From: Gammaproteobacteria bacterium
GTDB lineage: Bacteria; Pseudomonadota; Gammaproteobacteria; Pseudomonadales; Azotimanducaceae
Reading direction: 5' to 3'
Assembly (NCBI GenBank): GCA_007694905.1
Contig: REEU01000157.1
Location: 1-64,000, forward strand
DNA length: 64,000 bases
This document shows positions 1 to 8,232 of the stretch, piece after piece (the stretch's first letter is position 1; the number at the start of each line of letters is the position of its first letter). The notes beneath the pieces are model-generated. The model was not told the origin of the DNA. It was given only the letters and a program-made list of their open reading frames with translations, and searched no databases. Both the position numbers and the translations under genes were made by a program.

Positions 1-648
1 GAAGTTGTTGTAGTACGCGTTGACCCAGGCCCGTGCCGCCTCGAGGTCGACGAATTTGAAACACAGCGCCCCCATGCCCCGATGTGCCGCGTACTTGATG
101 GTCTCGAGTTGGGAGCAGGCGACCCAGAGCGGGGGGTGGGGCTTCTGCTTCGGTTTCGGAAGGACCGCGCGCAGCGGGAACTTGAAAAACGGACCGTCGT
201 ATTCCCAACCGTGATTCCAGAACATGGGCAGGGTGCAGCGGACGGCGTCTTCCCAGACCAGCCGCTTGTCCCGGAAGCGGAGGTTGAACGGGTGCAGTTC
301 GGTGACGGACGAGCCCTCGCCGAGTCCGAGTTCCACCCGCCCGTGAGAGAGGAGGTCCAGCGTCGCCACCCGCTCCGCAACCCGTGCCGGATGATTGGTG
401 GTGAGTTGCACGATGCCGTGACCAAGACGAATGTTGCGGGTGCGCTGACTGGCTGCGGCAAGAAAGACTTCCGGTGCCGAGGAGTGCGAATACTCCTCCA
501 GGAAATGGTGCTCTACCTCCCAGGCGTAGTCGTACCCAAGGCGATCCGCCAACTCGATCTGGTCGAGACTGTTCTGGAACAATCGATATTCGGCATCGTC
601 GTCCCAGGGACGCGGTAGCTGGTGCTCGTAGAAGACTCCGAACTTCAT
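1..648 (-). CDS. Luciferase-like (LLM class) flavin-dependent monooxygenase, C-terminus cut by window edge
   Basis: Translation from the ATG at 648 begins MKFGVFYEHQLPRPW and stays open to base 1, giving 216 residues of a protein that is usually 330-400 long. The N-terminal TIM-barrel pattern of bacterial luciferase-like enzymes is visible: an early F-x-x-x-H-x-L segment, a VEHHFLEEYSHSSAPE stretch, and RLGHGIVQLTTNHPARVAERVATLD. These match the family that oxidises small organic substrates with reduced flavin and O2. The substrate cannot be told from sequence. It is transcribed away from the crotonase at 810, and the 161-bp interval between them should hold both promoters. The 3' end, including the rest of the barrel, lies outside the window. 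Confidence 0.9.
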   Translation of the reverse strand, partial: MKFGVFYEHQLPRPWDDDAEYRLFQNSLDQIELADRLGYDYAWEVEHHFLEEYSHSSAPEVFLAAASQRTRNIRLGHGIVQLTTNHPARVAERVATLDLLSHGRVELGLGEGSSVTELHPFNLRFRDKRLVWEDAVRCTLPMFWNHGWEYDGPFFKFPLRAVLPKPKQKPHPPLWVACSQLETIKYAAHRGMGALCFKFVDLEAARAWVNAYYNNF

Positions 649-809
649 GTCTGACTCCCCTTGGTTCAACCCTCGGTTCGAGTCTGCCAGAGAACGGGCC
701 GGGAATCTGCCGTTGCCAACCTGCTCGCAGTGCGTTTTGCAACGGTGCCGAGCGTAGCGATCCTGCGGTATGGTTCAGCCGTCATGAGCCATCAAGCCAG
801 GGAGTCACC

Positions 810-1601
810 ATGGGTTACGAACGCATCAAGCTGGAATACGACGGCAACATCGCAGTCCTGAAATTCAATCACCCTGAGGTGCGCAACGCGGTAGGCGCGC
901 AGATGCTCTCTGAGCTCGGTGCTGCGGTGCGCGAGGTGGGCAATCGCGGCGCAGAGGTGCGCTGCCTGCTGATGACCGGTGAGGGTGCGGGGTTTTGTGC
1001 CGGCGCCAATCTGGCCGACGAGGACCGCACCCGCCAGCGCGAAACGCAGGGTGCAGGTGACGGCCTGCGCAGTGGCTATCATCCGCTCTTGTGCGCATTA
1101 CGTGATCTGGATATGCCCATTGTTACAGCGGTCAATGGTGCGGCGGCGGGTGTCGGGATGAGCTTTGCACTCATGGGTGACATCGTGGTGGCCGGCGAGC
1201 GCGCGTTCTTCCTGCAGGCTTTCGCACGCATCGGTCTGGTGCCTGATGGCGGTGCCACCTTCCTGCTGCCGCGGCTGATCGGTTGGGGCAGGGCGATGGA
1301 GCTGTCGCTGCTCGCCGAGCGGCTGCCGGCGCGTCAGGCGTTGGAATGGGGCCTGATTAATCGGGTGGTGGCAGATGAAGCCCTCATGGACGAGGCCATG
1401 GGCATCGCCACCCGGCTGGCGAGTGGGCCACGGTCCCTGGCGCTGATCCGAAAAGCCTACTGGCAGACCTGGAGTAACAGCTATGAGACCCAACTCGATC
1501 TGGAGGCGAGGCTGCAGAACGAGGCGGGGCGCAGCGCCGACTTCAAGGAAGGCGTGTCCGCGTTCCTGGAAAAACGCGATGCGAAGTTTCAGGGCAGCTG
1601 A
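810..1601 (+). CDS. Enoyl-CoA hydratase/isomerase (crotonase) family protein
   Basis: 263-residue crotonase-fold protein, normal length for the family. The acyl-CoA oxyanion-hole segments are visible: CAGANLADEDR near residue 65 and NGAAAGVGMSFALMGD near residue 112, followed by the FAxIGLVPDGG segment. The C-terminus GVSAFLEKRDAKFQGS is typical. The ATG at 810 is preceded by AGGGAG with 5-6 nt spacing. An earlier in-frame extension exists but has no ribosome-binding site and no family similarity. The likely role is hydration or isomerisation of an enoyl-CoA in fatty-acid or related acyl-CoA catabolism. Two other crotonases occur in the window (39396 and 42587), so substrate division among them is likely but unknown. 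Confidence 0.92.
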   Translation: MGYERIKLEYDGNIAVLKFNHPEVRNAVGAQMLSELGAAVREVGNRGAEVRCLLMTGEGAGFCAGANLADEDRTRQRETQGAGDGLRSGYHPLLCALRDLDMPIVTAVNGAAAGVGMSFALMGDIVVAGERAFFLQAFARIGLVPDGGATFLLPRLIGWGRAMELSLLAERLPARQALEWGLINRVVADEALMDEAMGIATRLASGPRSLALIRKAYWQTWSNSYETQLDLEARLQNEAGRSADFKEGVSAFLEKRDAKFQGS

Positions 1602-1680
1602 ACACCGGCAGGGATGACGCTGCCGGACGAGATCACCAACCGGGTTCTGGTTCGATCGACACCTTTGAGGCAGAGAATCG

Positions 1681-2955
1681 ATGACGTGTTCGGTGCTTGC
1701 GCGCGGCATGGTCCTGCTGGGTGCGATGCTGCTGATGGGCTGCGATCAGGGCCTGTTCGAAGGGCGGCCGCTGGATACCGAAACTGCCGAGCCGGCCGCG
1801 GCTGGCCTTGATCCTGGTCGCCTGAAACGGCTCGATGACTACATCGCAGGTCAGGTCGAGTCGGGGCAGATTGCCGGCGCCCAGGTGATGCTGGCCCGAC
1901 ACGACCTCGTGGTGCACAACGAAGTGTTCGGCTTCCGTGATCTGCACGAAGAGACTCCGGTGACCCACGATACGCTGTGGCGCATCTACTCGATGACCAA
2001 GCCGGTCACCTCGGTGGCGGCGATGATGCTGCATGAGGAGGGACAGTTCGAGCTCGACGATCCGCTGGCCGACTTTCTGCCGGAGTACCGGGAGATGATG
2101 GTGTGGAATGACGGCAATCCGGTCCCCGCTGAGAATCCGATCACCATCCGCCAGCTCTTCACACACAGCGCCGGCTTCAGCTATGGCTTCACCGAAGAGG
2201 GCGTGGATGCGCTGTATCGCGAGGCGGAACTGTTCGCAAGCGAGGATCTGGCCGCCTTCAGCGAACGCCTGGCAGCCCAACCGCTGCTGTTCGAGCCTGG
2301 TTCACGCTGGCACTACGGCGTGGCAACGGATGTGCTTGGACGGCTGGTCGAGGTCATCTCCGGACAATCACTGGATCGCTTCCTGGGCGAGCGCCTCTTC
2401 GATCCGCTCGGCATGGTGGACACGTTCTTCGAGGTTCCCGAGGACAAGCGCGACCGTTTTGGTGCCCATTACCGTCTGAACCGTGAATCCGGCGCCCTGG
2501 AATTGGTACCTGATGGCAGCCTCGCCGGGATTCGTTGGCAGAACGTGCAGTTGTTGTCCGGCGGCGGTGGACTGGTCTCCACAGCGGACGACTACATGCG
2601 TTTTGCGCGGATGCTGTTGAATGGCGGTGCTATGGAAGGTGTCCGCATTCTCAGCCCGAAGACGGTGGCATGGATGGCCCGCAACCATCTGCCCGCTGAC
2701 TTGGAGTCTGCACACGGGGTCTACGGCCAGGGAGACAGCATCGGGTTCGGACTTGGTTTCGCCGTCGTGGACGACGCGGCCCACTGGTCCGGCAGGGTGG
2801 CGGCAGAAGGTGAGTACTGGTGGGGTGGTGCAGCGGGCACCCTGTTCTGGGCGGACCCGGAGTATGAAGTGATCGGAATCCTGATGCTGCAACGCTTCGA
2901 TGCGCAACCGATTCGGCAGACGGTTCGCACCCTGGTCAATGCAGCGATCGAATGA
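1681..2955 (+). CDS. Serine hydrolase, beta-lactamase/esterase family, predicted lipoprotein
   Basis: 424 residues. The N-terminus has a hydrophobic stretch ending LLMGC (Cys21), a lipoprotein signal, so the mature protein is probably membrane-anchored. The catalytic S-x-x-K of class C beta-lactamase-like enzymes is SMTK at residues 104-107, an aromatic YGVATD segment occupies the usual Tyr-motif place, and WGGAAGT near the C-terminus replaces the KTG box. That combination is typical of EstB-like esterases and D-aminopeptidase-like hydrolases rather than true beta-lactamases, so an esterase or transesterase on small esters is the best guess. GAGG lies upstream of the start. It is followed 24 bp later by the kinase gene at 2980 and may share its transcript. 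Confidence 0.9.
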   Translation: MTCSVLARGMVLLGAMLLMGCDQGLFEGRPLDTETAEPAAAGLDPGRLKRLDDYIAGQVESGQIAGAQVMLARHDLVVHNEVFGFRDLHEETPVTHDTLWRIYSMTKPVTSVAAMMLHEEGQFELDDPLADFLPEYREMMVWNDGNPVPAENPITIRQLFTHSAGFSYGFTEEGVDALYREAELFASEDLAAFSERLAAQPLLFEPGSRWHYGVATDVLGRLVEVISGQSLDRFLGERLFDPLGMVDTFFEVPEDKRDRFGAHYRLNRESGALELVPDGSLAGIRWQNVQLLSGGGGLVSTADDYMRFARMLLNGGAMEGVRILSPKTVAWMARNHLPADLESAHGVYGQGDSIGFGLGFAVVDDAAHWSGRVAAEGEYWWGGAAGTLFWADPEYEVIGILMLQRFDAQPIRQTVRTLVNAAIE

Positions 2956-2979
2956 TCGGATCAGATTGGAGGGGATGAG

Positions 2980-4026
2980 ATGGTTCCAACCGCTCTCGAA
3001 GCATTGGGGCTGCAGTTGTGCAGCTACCTGCAGGCGCAGTGGGGCGAGCCGGTGGCACTTGCCGGCATCGATCAGATCCCTGGAGGCGCGTCTCGCGAGA
3101 CCTATCGTGTGCGCCTCGATCTGCGCGGCCTCGGGCGGGTTGTGATTCTGCGCAGGGATCCCAAGACCAGTCTCATCGATACGGAGCGCGCCCATGAGTA
3201 CCGGACTTACGAGGCGGCCTTCAGGGCCGGCCTGCCGGTACCCGAACCGCTGTTTCTGGAAGAGGATCCGAACTGGCTCGAGCGGCCGTTCTCGGTCATG
3301 GCCGAGATCGCGGATTGTTCGAGTCGCGTTGCGGACCTTGCAGGAGACGATCAGGCTGAGGTGCGTGCGCGGGTCGGAGCCGAGAAGTGGGCGCTGCTCG
3401 GGCGCCTCGCCGCCATGGATCCGCACGCGCTTGGCGTCACGTCGTTCATGCCGGTGCCGGAACATCCCGCTGCCCGCGAACTCGAGTACTGGGCCGGCGT
3501 GATCGATGCGGATGCGCTGCATCCTCAGCCGGTGGCGGCCGCCGCCATCCGCTGGCTGCGGGCGCATCTGCCCCCGCCGTCTGACAGCCTTGCACTGGTG
3601 CACGGTGATTACCGATCCGGGAATTTCCTGTTCGCCCCGGACGGGAGCATCAAAGGGGTGCTGGACTGGGAGATGGCCCACGTCGGCGATCCGCTCGAGG
3701 ATCTGGCCTGGTCCCTCGATCCGCTCTGGCCCTGGCCGGATCGGCATTTGGCCGGAGGCTTGCTGCCGAGGGAGGAGGCCATTGCTCTGTGGGAGCAGGC
3801 CAGCGGCATGCAGGTGGACCGGGAAGCCTTTCGTTGGTGGCAGGTGTTCGCCTCACTCAAGGGTCTGGCGATCTGGATTTCTTCTACCGAGGACTTCGCA
3901 CACGGCGAAAGCAAGGAGCCCATTCTGGCGGTGGCAGGCTGGGTGATGACCGACCGCCAGAACCGGATCCTGGTGGATCGCCTGCACCCGGATGCGCCGG
4001 CTCGCTATTCGGAGCGGTGTCTGTGA
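2980..4026 (+). CDS. APH-fold phosphotransferase, LvaA/ACAD10-11 kinase-like
   Basis: 348 residues with an aminoglycoside-phosphotransferase/choline-kinase fold. The catalytic loop HGDYRSGN is at residues 208-215 and the metal-binding LDWE at 228-231, both intact. A strong GGAGGGG precedes the ATG. The next gene, encoding a DUF6285 protein, overlaps its stop by 4 bp. In Pseudomonas the same pair (LvaA with the small LvaB) phosphorylates the 4-hydroxyl of 4-hydroxyacyl-CoA, and animal ACAD10/ACAD11 carry the same kinase domain fused to an acyl-CoA dehydrogenase. By this family logic the protein is a candidate hydroxyacyl-CoA kinase, not a resistance enzyme. The substrate is inferred. Confidence 0.88.
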   Translation: MVPTALEALGLQLCSYLQAQWGEPVALAGIDQIPGGASRETYRVRLDLRGLGRVVILRRDPKTSLIDTERAHEYRTYEAAFRAGLPVPEPLFLEEDPNWLERPFSVMAEIADCSSRVADLAGDDQAEVRARVGAEKWALLGRLAAMDPHALGVTSFMPVPEHPAARELEYWAGVIDADALHPQPVAAAAIRWLRAHLPPPSDSLALVHGDYRSGNFLFAPDGSIKGVLDWEMAHVGDPLEDLAWSLDPLWPWPDRHLAGGLLPREEAIALWEQASGMQVDREAFRWWQVFASLKGLAIWISSTEDFAHGESKEPILAVAGWVMTDRQNRILVDRLHPDAPARYSERCL

Positions 4027-4457
4027 TCCCGCAGGCCGGCCGGTCCCTGGCTGATCTCGCGATGAAGCTGGCGGGGGACATCGCACCGGCCACGCAGACG
4101 GAGTACGCCGCGGCGAATGCAGGACTCATGGCCATGCTTCTGCTCGCATTGGCCCAGGAGCACGAGCGGGCCGCCGCTGTCCGCACGATGGACATCGATG
4201 AGATGAAGCTGTTGTTTCGCGCCGCACAGAACGAGCATCCGGAAGCGCCGGGGGCGGGCCAGAGAGCCTCGTATTGCGAGCGGGAACCGAAAAGCCTCCT
4301 GCTCTCGGACCTCGATCGGTTCCACGGCGAGGGTCTACAGGCCCTGATCGCGCTACATGCGTGGGCCGAGGCGGAGGATGCAGGGCTCGATCGCAGGATC
4401 TGGGATTTTCTCCTGCGCCATACGGAGCGCCACAAGTTCGAGCTGCCGCCCTTGTAG
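4023..4457 (+). CDS. DUF6285 (LvaB-like) protein, partner of the kinase
   Basis: 144 residues from a GTG at 4023 that overlaps the upstream TGA as GTGA. GGAG at 4011-4014 lies 8 nt before the GTG, so the pair is almost certainly translationally coupled. The protein is predicted helical and has no recognisable catalytic motif. DUF6285 proteins are regularly found next to APH-type kinases and acyl-CoA dehydrogenases, and the Pseudomonas counterpart LvaB is required together with LvaA for phosphorylation of 4-hydroxyvaleryl-CoA. I infer an accessory subunit role. The length fits the family, and there is no sign of a signal peptide or membrane segment. Confidence 0.85.
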   Translation: MIPQAGRSLADLAMKLAGDIAPATQTEYAAANAGLMAMLLLALAQEHERAAAVRTMDIDEMKLLFRAAQNEHPEAPGAGQRASYCEREPKSLLLSDLDRFHGEGLQALIALHAWAEAEDAGLDRRIWDFLLRHTERHKFELPPL

Positions 4458-4458
4458 C

Positions 4459-5400
4459 TCAACCTGCCTTGCGTTCGAGGTCGCCGCTGCCGCCCTGTTC
4501 CAGCCAGGAAGCGCAATCCGGAGGCAACAGGCGCTGCTTCACCTCCTCGTAGAGCGCGAGTTCGTCGTCGCCGAGGATGCCTCGCCAACGCTCGTTCGTG
4601 CCCTTGTAGAAGAACCCCTTGGCGCCATCCTTGAACATGGCGCCCAGCGGGTCGCCTGCAGCGATGGTGCCATCGCGCATGGCGTCCAGGCTGCAAGCCT
4701 GCGCGATGGCGCTTACCTCGGCATCGGTCAGCGCATACCCCACGAACCCGGCCATGCGGCGGATTTCGCCGGGCAGGTCCCGCTTCAGGTCGTTGTAGTG
4801 GACCAGAAGAATGTTCGGCTCCTGGCGCAGGGTCCACCAGCTGGCGACATGATGCATGTTCCCCCACCAGGGATAGCCTTCCTCCTCCCAGTCGAACCAG
4901 CCGCGGGTCAACCATTCCCGCCACAGCTTGTTCAGATCGCCATCGTAGCGCGGCATCGGGGGCCCGACGCGCCCCGGCGTTTCATTGAAAGCCTGGTAGG
5001 CGAAGTCCGTGAATTGTTCGTAGTGATTCGCCAGGGACATGAACACATCACGGGGATCCCTTCCCACGACCACGTACTTCACTTCCGGCCAGATCGGCAG
5101 GCCGTCGGCGGCGAGATGGGACTTGAGCACCCGGGGATGGGGCATGGCCGCAAGCTCTGCCAGCTGATCGGCGAGTTCGACGGGGAACATGCGGGCGTCG
5201 AGCCAGTAGTCCATCGGCCGCGGCTGCATGTTCTCCTTCATGGCCATCAGCTGATAGAGAATCCCCAACGTCCAGGTGGTGCTGGATGTGTAGGATGTGC
5301 TTACGATGACGTCGCCTGCTCGCGGCTCGAAGCCGTCCCAGCGGGTCGAATCGATGGTGTGATTCTGATACGTGCGCGTAACGTTGGCCGGCCGTACCAT
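4459..5400 (-). CDS. Sulfotransferase domain protein
   Basis: 313 residues of the PAPS-dependent sulfotransferase fold. The 3'-phosphate-binding segment RDPRDVFMS is at residues 114-122, and a late KGFFYKGTNERWRG segment resembles the C-terminal PAPS-binding loop. The 5'-phosphosulfate loop reads SYTSSTTW (36-43): the Lys of the usual P-K-x-G-T-x-W is replaced by Thr. The aligned position could be off by one, but no Lys lies in the loop. A GGGAGGGG ribosome-binding site sits just before the ATG. It ends two bases from the convergent DUF6285 gene. The acceptor is unknown. Confidence 0.85.
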   Translation of the reverse strand: MVRPANVTRTYQNHTIDSTRWDGFEPRAGDVIVSTSYTSSTTWTLGILYQLMAMKENMQPRPMDYWLDARMFPVELADQLAELAAMPHPRVLKSHLAADGLPIWPEVKYVVVGRDPRDVFMSLANHYEQFTDFAYQAFNETPGRVGPPMPRYDGDLNKLWREWLTRGWFDWEEEGYPWWGNMHHVASWWTLRQEPNILLVHYNDLKRDLPGEIRRMAGFVGYALTDAEVSAIAQACSLDAMRDGTIAAGDPLGAMFKDGAKGFFYKGTNERWRGILGDDELALYEEVKQRLLPPDCASWLEQGGSGDLERKAG

Positions 5401-5528
5401 GCTCCCCTCCCATGACTGACTTCACGCGCTCACCGCGCGAGGCGCACGCCCGTGACGTTCATGGTCGAGCCCCCCGGTGCGGCCATGCTGCTGAGGACTA
5501 TAATGCGTTGCGTTGAAGAGGGAAGACC

Positions 5529-6455
5529 TCAGCGCCCGGCGAGCGTCGCGACATGGACCTCGACGCTGGCGGCAAGCGCTTCCAGATCGTAGCCGCCTTC
5601 GAGCAGGGCGACGATTCGGTCCTCGGCGTAGTCATGGGCAGCGGAGGCGATCAGCTCCGTGACCCAGCGGAAGTCATCGCTGGTCAGCGCCAGGCCGCCA
5701 AGCGGATCGTCCCGGTGGGCGTCGAAGCCAGCCGACACCAGGATCAGCTGCGGACGCTGCGTCTGCAAGGCTGGGATCCAGTCCCGCTCGATGGCCTGGC
5801 GAAAGGCATTGGAACGCGTGCCTGCGGCAAGGGGCGTAAGCACGATGTGATCCGGCACCAGTCCCTTCATTCGCTCCGGGTAGAACGGATGCTGGAAGCT
5901 GGAGCAGACCAGCACGCGGGGATCGTCGGCGAAGATTTCGGCCGTGCCGTTACCGTGGTGGACGTCGAAATCGAGAATGGCCACCCGCTCGAGGCCATAG
6001 ACTTCGAGGGCGCGGCGGGCGGCGATGGCGATGCTGTTGAAGAAACAGAAACCCATGGCGAGCCGGGTCTCGGCATGATGCCCGGGCGGCCTTACGGCGC
6101 AGAACGCGCGCTCGTAGTCACCACCGAGGACGCCATCGACGGCGGCCACGGCGGTGCCGGCCGCAGCGCGGGCGGCGGTAAGGGTGCCGGGCGCGATGAA
6201 GGTATCGGCATCCACCGGCGCGAGACCCGAGTCGGGCGTGAGCCGCTCGAGCAGCGCTAAGTGTTCCGCAGGATGGACGCGTGCCAGATCTTCATTGCTG
6301 ACCGGTGCAGCGGGGCCGGGATGCAGCAGGTCCGCGGCGAGGCCACTGGCCTCGATGCGCTCGAGGATGGCTTCTATGCGGCTGGGAGCCTCCGGATGAC
6401 GGGGTTGCATGACGTGGCAGGCGCTGTCCGGATGCTGCAGCAGGGCTGTTCTCAT
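5529..6455 (-). CDS. Histone deacetylase family (class II-like) amidohydrolase
   Basis: 308 residues, full length for bacterial HDAC-like zinc hydrolases. The His pair RPPGHHAE is at 126-127, the zinc ligands fall in DFDVHHGNG (Asp164, His166) and in GFDAHRDDPLGG (Asp245), and the oxyanion-side Gly-rich end LEGGYD is present near the C-terminus. All catalytic positions look intact, so it should be an active deacetylase or polyamine/acylamide hydrolase in the cytoplasm. Bacterial members act on acetylpolyamines or acetylated small molecules and proteins, and sequence alone does not choose. It lies on the same strand as the sulfotransferase and the GGDEF/EAL gene, with gaps of 128 and 46 bp. 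Confidence 0.9.
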   Translation of the reverse strand: MRTALLQHPDSACHVMQPRHPEAPSRIEAILERIEASGLAADLLHPGPAAPVSNEDLARVHPAEHLALLERLTPDSGLAPVDADTFIAPGTLTAARAAAGTAVAAVDGVLGGDYERAFCAVRPPGHHAETRLAMGFCFFNSIAIAARRALEVYGLERVAILDFDVHHGNGTAEIFADDPRVLVCSSFQHPFYPERMKGLVPDHIVLTPLAAGTRSNAFRQAIERDWIPALQTQRPQLILVSAGFDAHRDDPLGGLALTSDDFRWVTELIASAAHDYAEDRIVALLEGGYDLEALAASVEVHVATLAGR

Positions 6456-6501
6456 GTGGCAATCTCTGGCCTCGAAGCGGCGGCAATGTATCAGGGCCGC
6501 C

Positions 6502-8232
6502 TCATGCAGGCCAGGTGTCGTCCCTGGCTCCCGGATCCTGCTCGAGACGCGTGTTCATCTCCTCGGCTGTCATCGGCCTGCCGACGAGGTAGCCCTGGAT
6601 CTCGTCGCAGCCGATTCCTTCCAGAAAGCGGATCTGCTCGATGGCGTCGACGCCTTCCGCCACCACGCGCAGATCGAGGGCGTGGCCCATGGCGACAATG
6701 GCGCGGACGATGGCGGCGTCGTCTTCTGATGCCGGCAGCGGTGCAATGAAGGTGCGATCGATCTTCAGCGCATGGACCGGGAAGTGGCGCAGGTAGGCCA
6801 GTGCCGAATAGCCCGTGCCGAAGTCGTCCACGGCAAGACCGACCCCGAGTGTGGTCAGGTGGGTGAAGAGGTCCCGGTGCTCAGCGACGTTGGCCACGAA
6901 CACGCCTTCAGTGAGCTCCAGTTCCAGCAGTTCCGCCGGCAGCCCGTAGGCTTCGAGCAGGCGCGCCAGCTCGTTCGCGAACTCGCCGCCGCGAAATTGC
7001 CCGCCGGAGACGTTCACGGCTAGGCGCAGGCGATGTCCCGCGTCGAGCCAACGGCGCCCCGCGCGTACGGTCTCCTCGAGGACCCAGCCCCCGATGCGAG
7101 TGATCGCGCCGGTAGCTTCCGCTGCCGGAATGAACTGCTCAGGATTCACGGCGCCGAAGTCGGGTGAGTCCCAGCGCAGCAGAACTTCGGCTCCGGTGAT
7201 GCGGCGAGTGCGAACGTCGAAGCGGGGCTGGAAGCGGACGCTGAGTTCGTTGCGTTGGATGGCTCCGGGCAGGGCGCTCTCCATCAGCACCCGGCGATGG
7301 GAGACCACCTCGAGTGCTTCGTCGTAGAGACGGAAGTCGTTGCCGCCTGCGTCTCGAACCTGATTCAGGGCTGCCCTGGCGTGGTCGAGGAGCTGCCGCG
7401 GTTCACCGCTGCTGTGGGGAAACACGGCGATGCCCAGACTGGCTCGACAGCCGTCGTCCATGCCATCGCTCCCGGCAAGCGTTTCGAGGATTCTGCTCGC
7501 GGTAAGTGCCAGGTCCGACAGGTCTGTGGAGCACTCCAGCAGCAGCAGAAACTCCTCGTTGTGGCTGCGTGCCACCAAGTCTGAACGACGCAGCAAGGCC
7601 CGCAGACGCTGCGCCGATTGCTTCAGCAGCGATTCCGCTGCGTCCTGGCCGAAACTTCGCGCCCGCTCCTGAAAACCGTCGAGGTGGACGCACATGAGTG
7701 CCATGCATCGGCCGTGGCGTTCCGCGGTGTGCAAGGAGAGGTCGAGCTGACGTTCGAACAGGCGCGCATTCGGCAGGCCGGTGAGCATGTCGTGCTGGGC
7801 CAGATGCTCGAGCCGGTTCTCCAGCGCCTGGGTCCGTGAACATAAACGCAGGCTGCGCTCGAGCAAGAGCGGGGTCAGTTCGTCTGCCGGCAGGAACTCG
7901 TCGGCGCCGGCCTCGAGCAGCGGGCGCCAATGCTCGGCAGCGGCGTCCGCCGTGACCACCAGCAGCGGTGTCACGATCCCCGCGTCCCTGGCTTGCTGCA
8001 GGAAGTCCAGCGCGTGCTCGTGATCGAGATCCAACAGTGCTGCATCGACCCAGCCCGCGCCAAGGATAGCCAGGGCGCGCCTGGCATTCGGCGCGCTGCT
8101 GCTGTGCCAGTCGGGGCCTTCGCCGGCGGTGCCCGCGAGTTCCTCGGCACATCCTTCCAGCCGGCGTCGACGCTGCAAGGTTTCTGCGAGGCAGAGCAGA
8201 TGCATGGTCGATTGCCCGTCGTCCTCGTTCAT
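6502..8232 (-). CDS. REC-like / degenerate GGDEF / EAL domain protein
   Basis: 576 residues from the ATG at 8232, which overlaps the lhr stop as ATGA. Residues about 10-130 look like a receiver domain (LLDLD with a possible phospho-Asp), but the N-terminal acidic pair is missing. Residues about 135-305 are a GGDEF domain whose active-site loop reads SHNEEF (223-228), so cyclase activity is unlikely. Residues about 315-570 are an EAL domain reading EVL (349-351), with ELTE, DDFGTGYSAL, LKIDRTFI and QGYLVGRPM preserved, consistent with working c-di-GMP phosphodiesterase activity. No membrane segments are seen. A longer start at 8316 would overlap lhr much further and is less likely. Confidence 0.9.
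   Translation of the reverse strand: MNEDDGQSTMHLLCLAETLQRRRRLEGCAEELAGTAGEGPDWHSSSAPNARRALAILGAGWVDAALLDLDHEHALDFLQQARDAGIVTPLLVVTADAAAEHWRPLLEAGADEFLPADELTPLLLERSLRLCSRTQALENRLEHLAQHDMLTGLPNARLFERQLDLSLHTAERHGRCMALMCVHLDGFQERARSFGQDAAESLLKQSAQRLRALLRRSDLVARSHNEEFLLLLECSTDLSDLALTASRILETLAGSDGMDDGCRASLGIAVFPHSSGEPRQLLDHARAALNQVRDAGGNDFRLYDEALEVVSHRRVLMESALPGAIQRNELSVRFQPRFDVRTRRITGAEVLLRWDSPDFGAVNPEQFIPAAEATGAITRIGGWVLEETVRAGRRWLDAGHRLRLAVNVSGGQFRGGEFANELARLLEAYGLPAELLELELTEGVFVANVAEHRDLFTHLTTLGVGLAVDDFGTGYSALAYLRHFPVHALKIDRTFIAPLPASEDDAAIVRAIVAMGHALDLRVVAEGVDAIEQIRFLEGIGCDEIQGYLVGRPMTAEEMNTRLEQDPGARDDTWPA

Noticed and set aside
5499-5504. TATAAT on the plus strand between the sulfotransferase and deacetylase genes
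   Set aside because: Both flanking genes are on the minus strand and there is no matching -35 or plus-strand gene.
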